64,000 bases of DNA, taken from assembly GCF_026870175.2 (NCBI RefSeq), contig NZ_CP113977.2, positions 1,550,001-1,614,000 on the forward strand, in the 5' to 3' direction. How positions within the stretch are numbered: position 1 is the first letter of the stretch; each line of letters starts with the position of its first letter. Under the pieces are notes generated by a model, which worked only from the letters and a program-made list of their open reading frames with translations, did not search any database and was not told the DNA's origin. Source of the DNA: Flavobacterium aestivum. GTDB taxonomy: Bacteria; Bacteroidota; Bacteroidia; Flavobacteriales; Flavobacteriaceae. A program made the position numbers and the translations under genes. Shown here piece by piece: positions 63,081-64,000 of the stretch.

Positions 63081-64000
63081 ATGAAAAAAATACTTTTTTT
63101 AATATCTTTTATCACAATTGCATCGTCATGTAGTGATATTACAGATATGAACGTTGATCCAAAAAGACCAACGACTACCAAGGCTGAATACTTGTTTACA
63201 AATGCTCAGAAAAAGGTTACTGATCAAATGGTGAGTACTTCTGTGAATAATAATGTTTTCAGATTATTTGCTCAACAATGGACAGAAACTACTTATCCTA
63301 ATGAAAGTCAATATGACATCACAGGAAGAAAAATTCCAGATCAACATTTCCTAGTGTTATACAGAGATGTATTGATGGATTTAAAAGCAGCTAAGGACTT
63401 AATTGCTACTGAAACTCCTGCAACACCTGCTGATGTTGCTACAAAAGAAAGTAAGTTAGCTTTGATTGATGTGTTTATGTGTTATACATATAGCGTATTA
63501 GTAGATACTTTTGGAAATGTTCCTTATTCTGAGTCATTAGATATCAAAAAATATCCTTTGCCAGCTTATGATGATGCTCAAACAATCTACAAAGACCTTA
63601 TTGCAAGATTAGCTGCAGATGCTGCTGTATTGAAAGCTAATACTACTGATCCTAATTTTGGATCTGCAGATATTATCTATGGTGGAGATAAAGCAAGTAA
63701 CGCTAAATGGGCTAAGTTTGCTAACTCTATGATTATTAGACTTGCAGTAAATATGTCTGATGTAGATGCTGCTTACGCTGCTACTCAAGTACAAGCTGCT
63801 GTTGCATCTGGAGCATTAGCTAGTAATGCAGATAACGCAAAATTAGTTTATTTGACAACTGCTGGGAACCAAAATGCATTATATGCTGATTTAGTAACAA
63901 GTAAAAGAGATGACTTTATTCCTGCTGAACCATTTGTAGCTGCTATGGATGCTATGGGAGGAGATAAGAGAATGGCGAAGTTCTTCACAAATGCAACATC
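63081..64000 (+). CDS. SusD/RagB-type surface lipoprotein, 3' end beyond the window
   Basis: The ATG at 63081 gives 306 residues before the window ends. The start is a lipoprotein signal (LISFITIASSCSD; Cys near 17), then DMNVDPKRPTTTKAEYLFTN, QQWTETTYPNESQYD, a TPR-like helical part (YSVLVDTFGNVPYSESLD, YDDAQTIYKDLI, KWAKFANSMIIRLAVNMSD). These are hallmarks of the SusD-like lid that caps SusC. No glycan-degrading enzyme is visible in the window, so the substrate is unknown. RagB-like SusD homologs can serve peptides as well as glycans. Confidence 0.93.
   Translation, partial: MKKILFLISFITIASSCSDITDMNVDPKRPTTTKAEYLFTNAQKKVTDQMVSTSVNNNVFRLFAQQWTETTYPNESQYDITGRKIPDQHFLVLYRDVLMDLKAAKDLIATETPATPADVATKESKLALIDVFMCYTYSVLVDTFGNVPYSESLDIKKYPLPAYDDAQTIYKDLIARLAADAAVLKANTTDPNFGSADIIYGGDKASNAKWAKFANSMIIRLAVNMSDVDAAYAATQVQAAVASGALASNADNAKLVYLTTAGNQNALYADLVTSKRDDFIPAEPFVAAMDAMGGDKRMAKFFTNAT

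Overview
The window is a chromosomal segment of a Flavobacterium-like member of the Bacteroidota (Flavobacteriaceae). The evidence is strong AT richness, promoter-like TAnnTTTG (-7) elements, few recognisable Shine-Dalgarno sites, several TTG starts, gliding genes gldB and gldC, a type IX secretion (T9SS) sorting domain, and a SusC/SusD pair. It divides into a housekeeping half (about 1-32.8 kb), an accessory island (about 32.8-57.7 kb), and the start of a nutrient-uptake locus (from about 58.7 kb).

Housekeeping half. On the left is a minus-strand set with YceI, an outer-membrane barrel and a truncated third gene. It is followed by rlmN, a polyprenyl diphosphate synthase, and an ECF sigma operon (sigma factor, one-membrane-span protein, envelope protein) with a clear ECF-type promoter of its own. 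Then come dnaG (zinc ligands missing), a LuxR-type response regulator, nadE, gldB-gldC, a small lipoprotein, engB and a hydrolase. The division and cell-wall (dcw) cluster runs without interruption from 15.9 to 31.9 kb: mraZ, rsmH, ftsL-like, ftsI, murE, mraY, murD, ftsW, murG, murC, ftsQ, ftsA, ftsZ. Three tandem 10-bp MraZ-type boxes sit just upstream of its promoter. murF, ddl and murB are not in it. yqeY and tRNA-Arg(UCG) close this half.

Accessory island. Its core is a minus-strand polymorphic-toxin locus read from 56.1 kb down to about 34 kb. The head is a four-gene operon: a T9SS-secreted repeat protein, an Rhs/YD protein with an SpvB-like N-terminus, a 1772-residue Rhs protein with 13 MopE-like metal-binding repeats and a C-terminal HExxH metallopeptidase tip, and a lipoprotein that is probably its immunity partner. 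Behind it lie 5'-truncated Rhs copies that carry the same core but different C-terminal tips (a JAB-like metallopeptidase candidate, a permuted papain-like candidate and a second HExxH candidate), each followed by its own small immunity candidate. A 60-bp imperfect palindrome, often joined to a CCTCGC/GCGAGG terminator hairpin, recurs at the 3' side of these modules. It is the best candidate in the window for an undescribed cassette-boundary element. One orphan module is decayed: an in-frame stop falls before the putative catalytic Cys of the toxin, and its immunity gene carries two homopolymer frameshifts. A zeta-type kinase with a 48-residue partner, a DDE transposase, an esterase between degenerate direct repeats, and a MerC-GDCCVxC fusion are interspersed.

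Right end. Two small DNA-binding-like genes, a gene-poor AT-rich stretch, a YegP/DUF1508 protein, and a SusC/SusD pair; SusD runs off the end. Function calls rest on motif recognition in the sequence. No database search was run.
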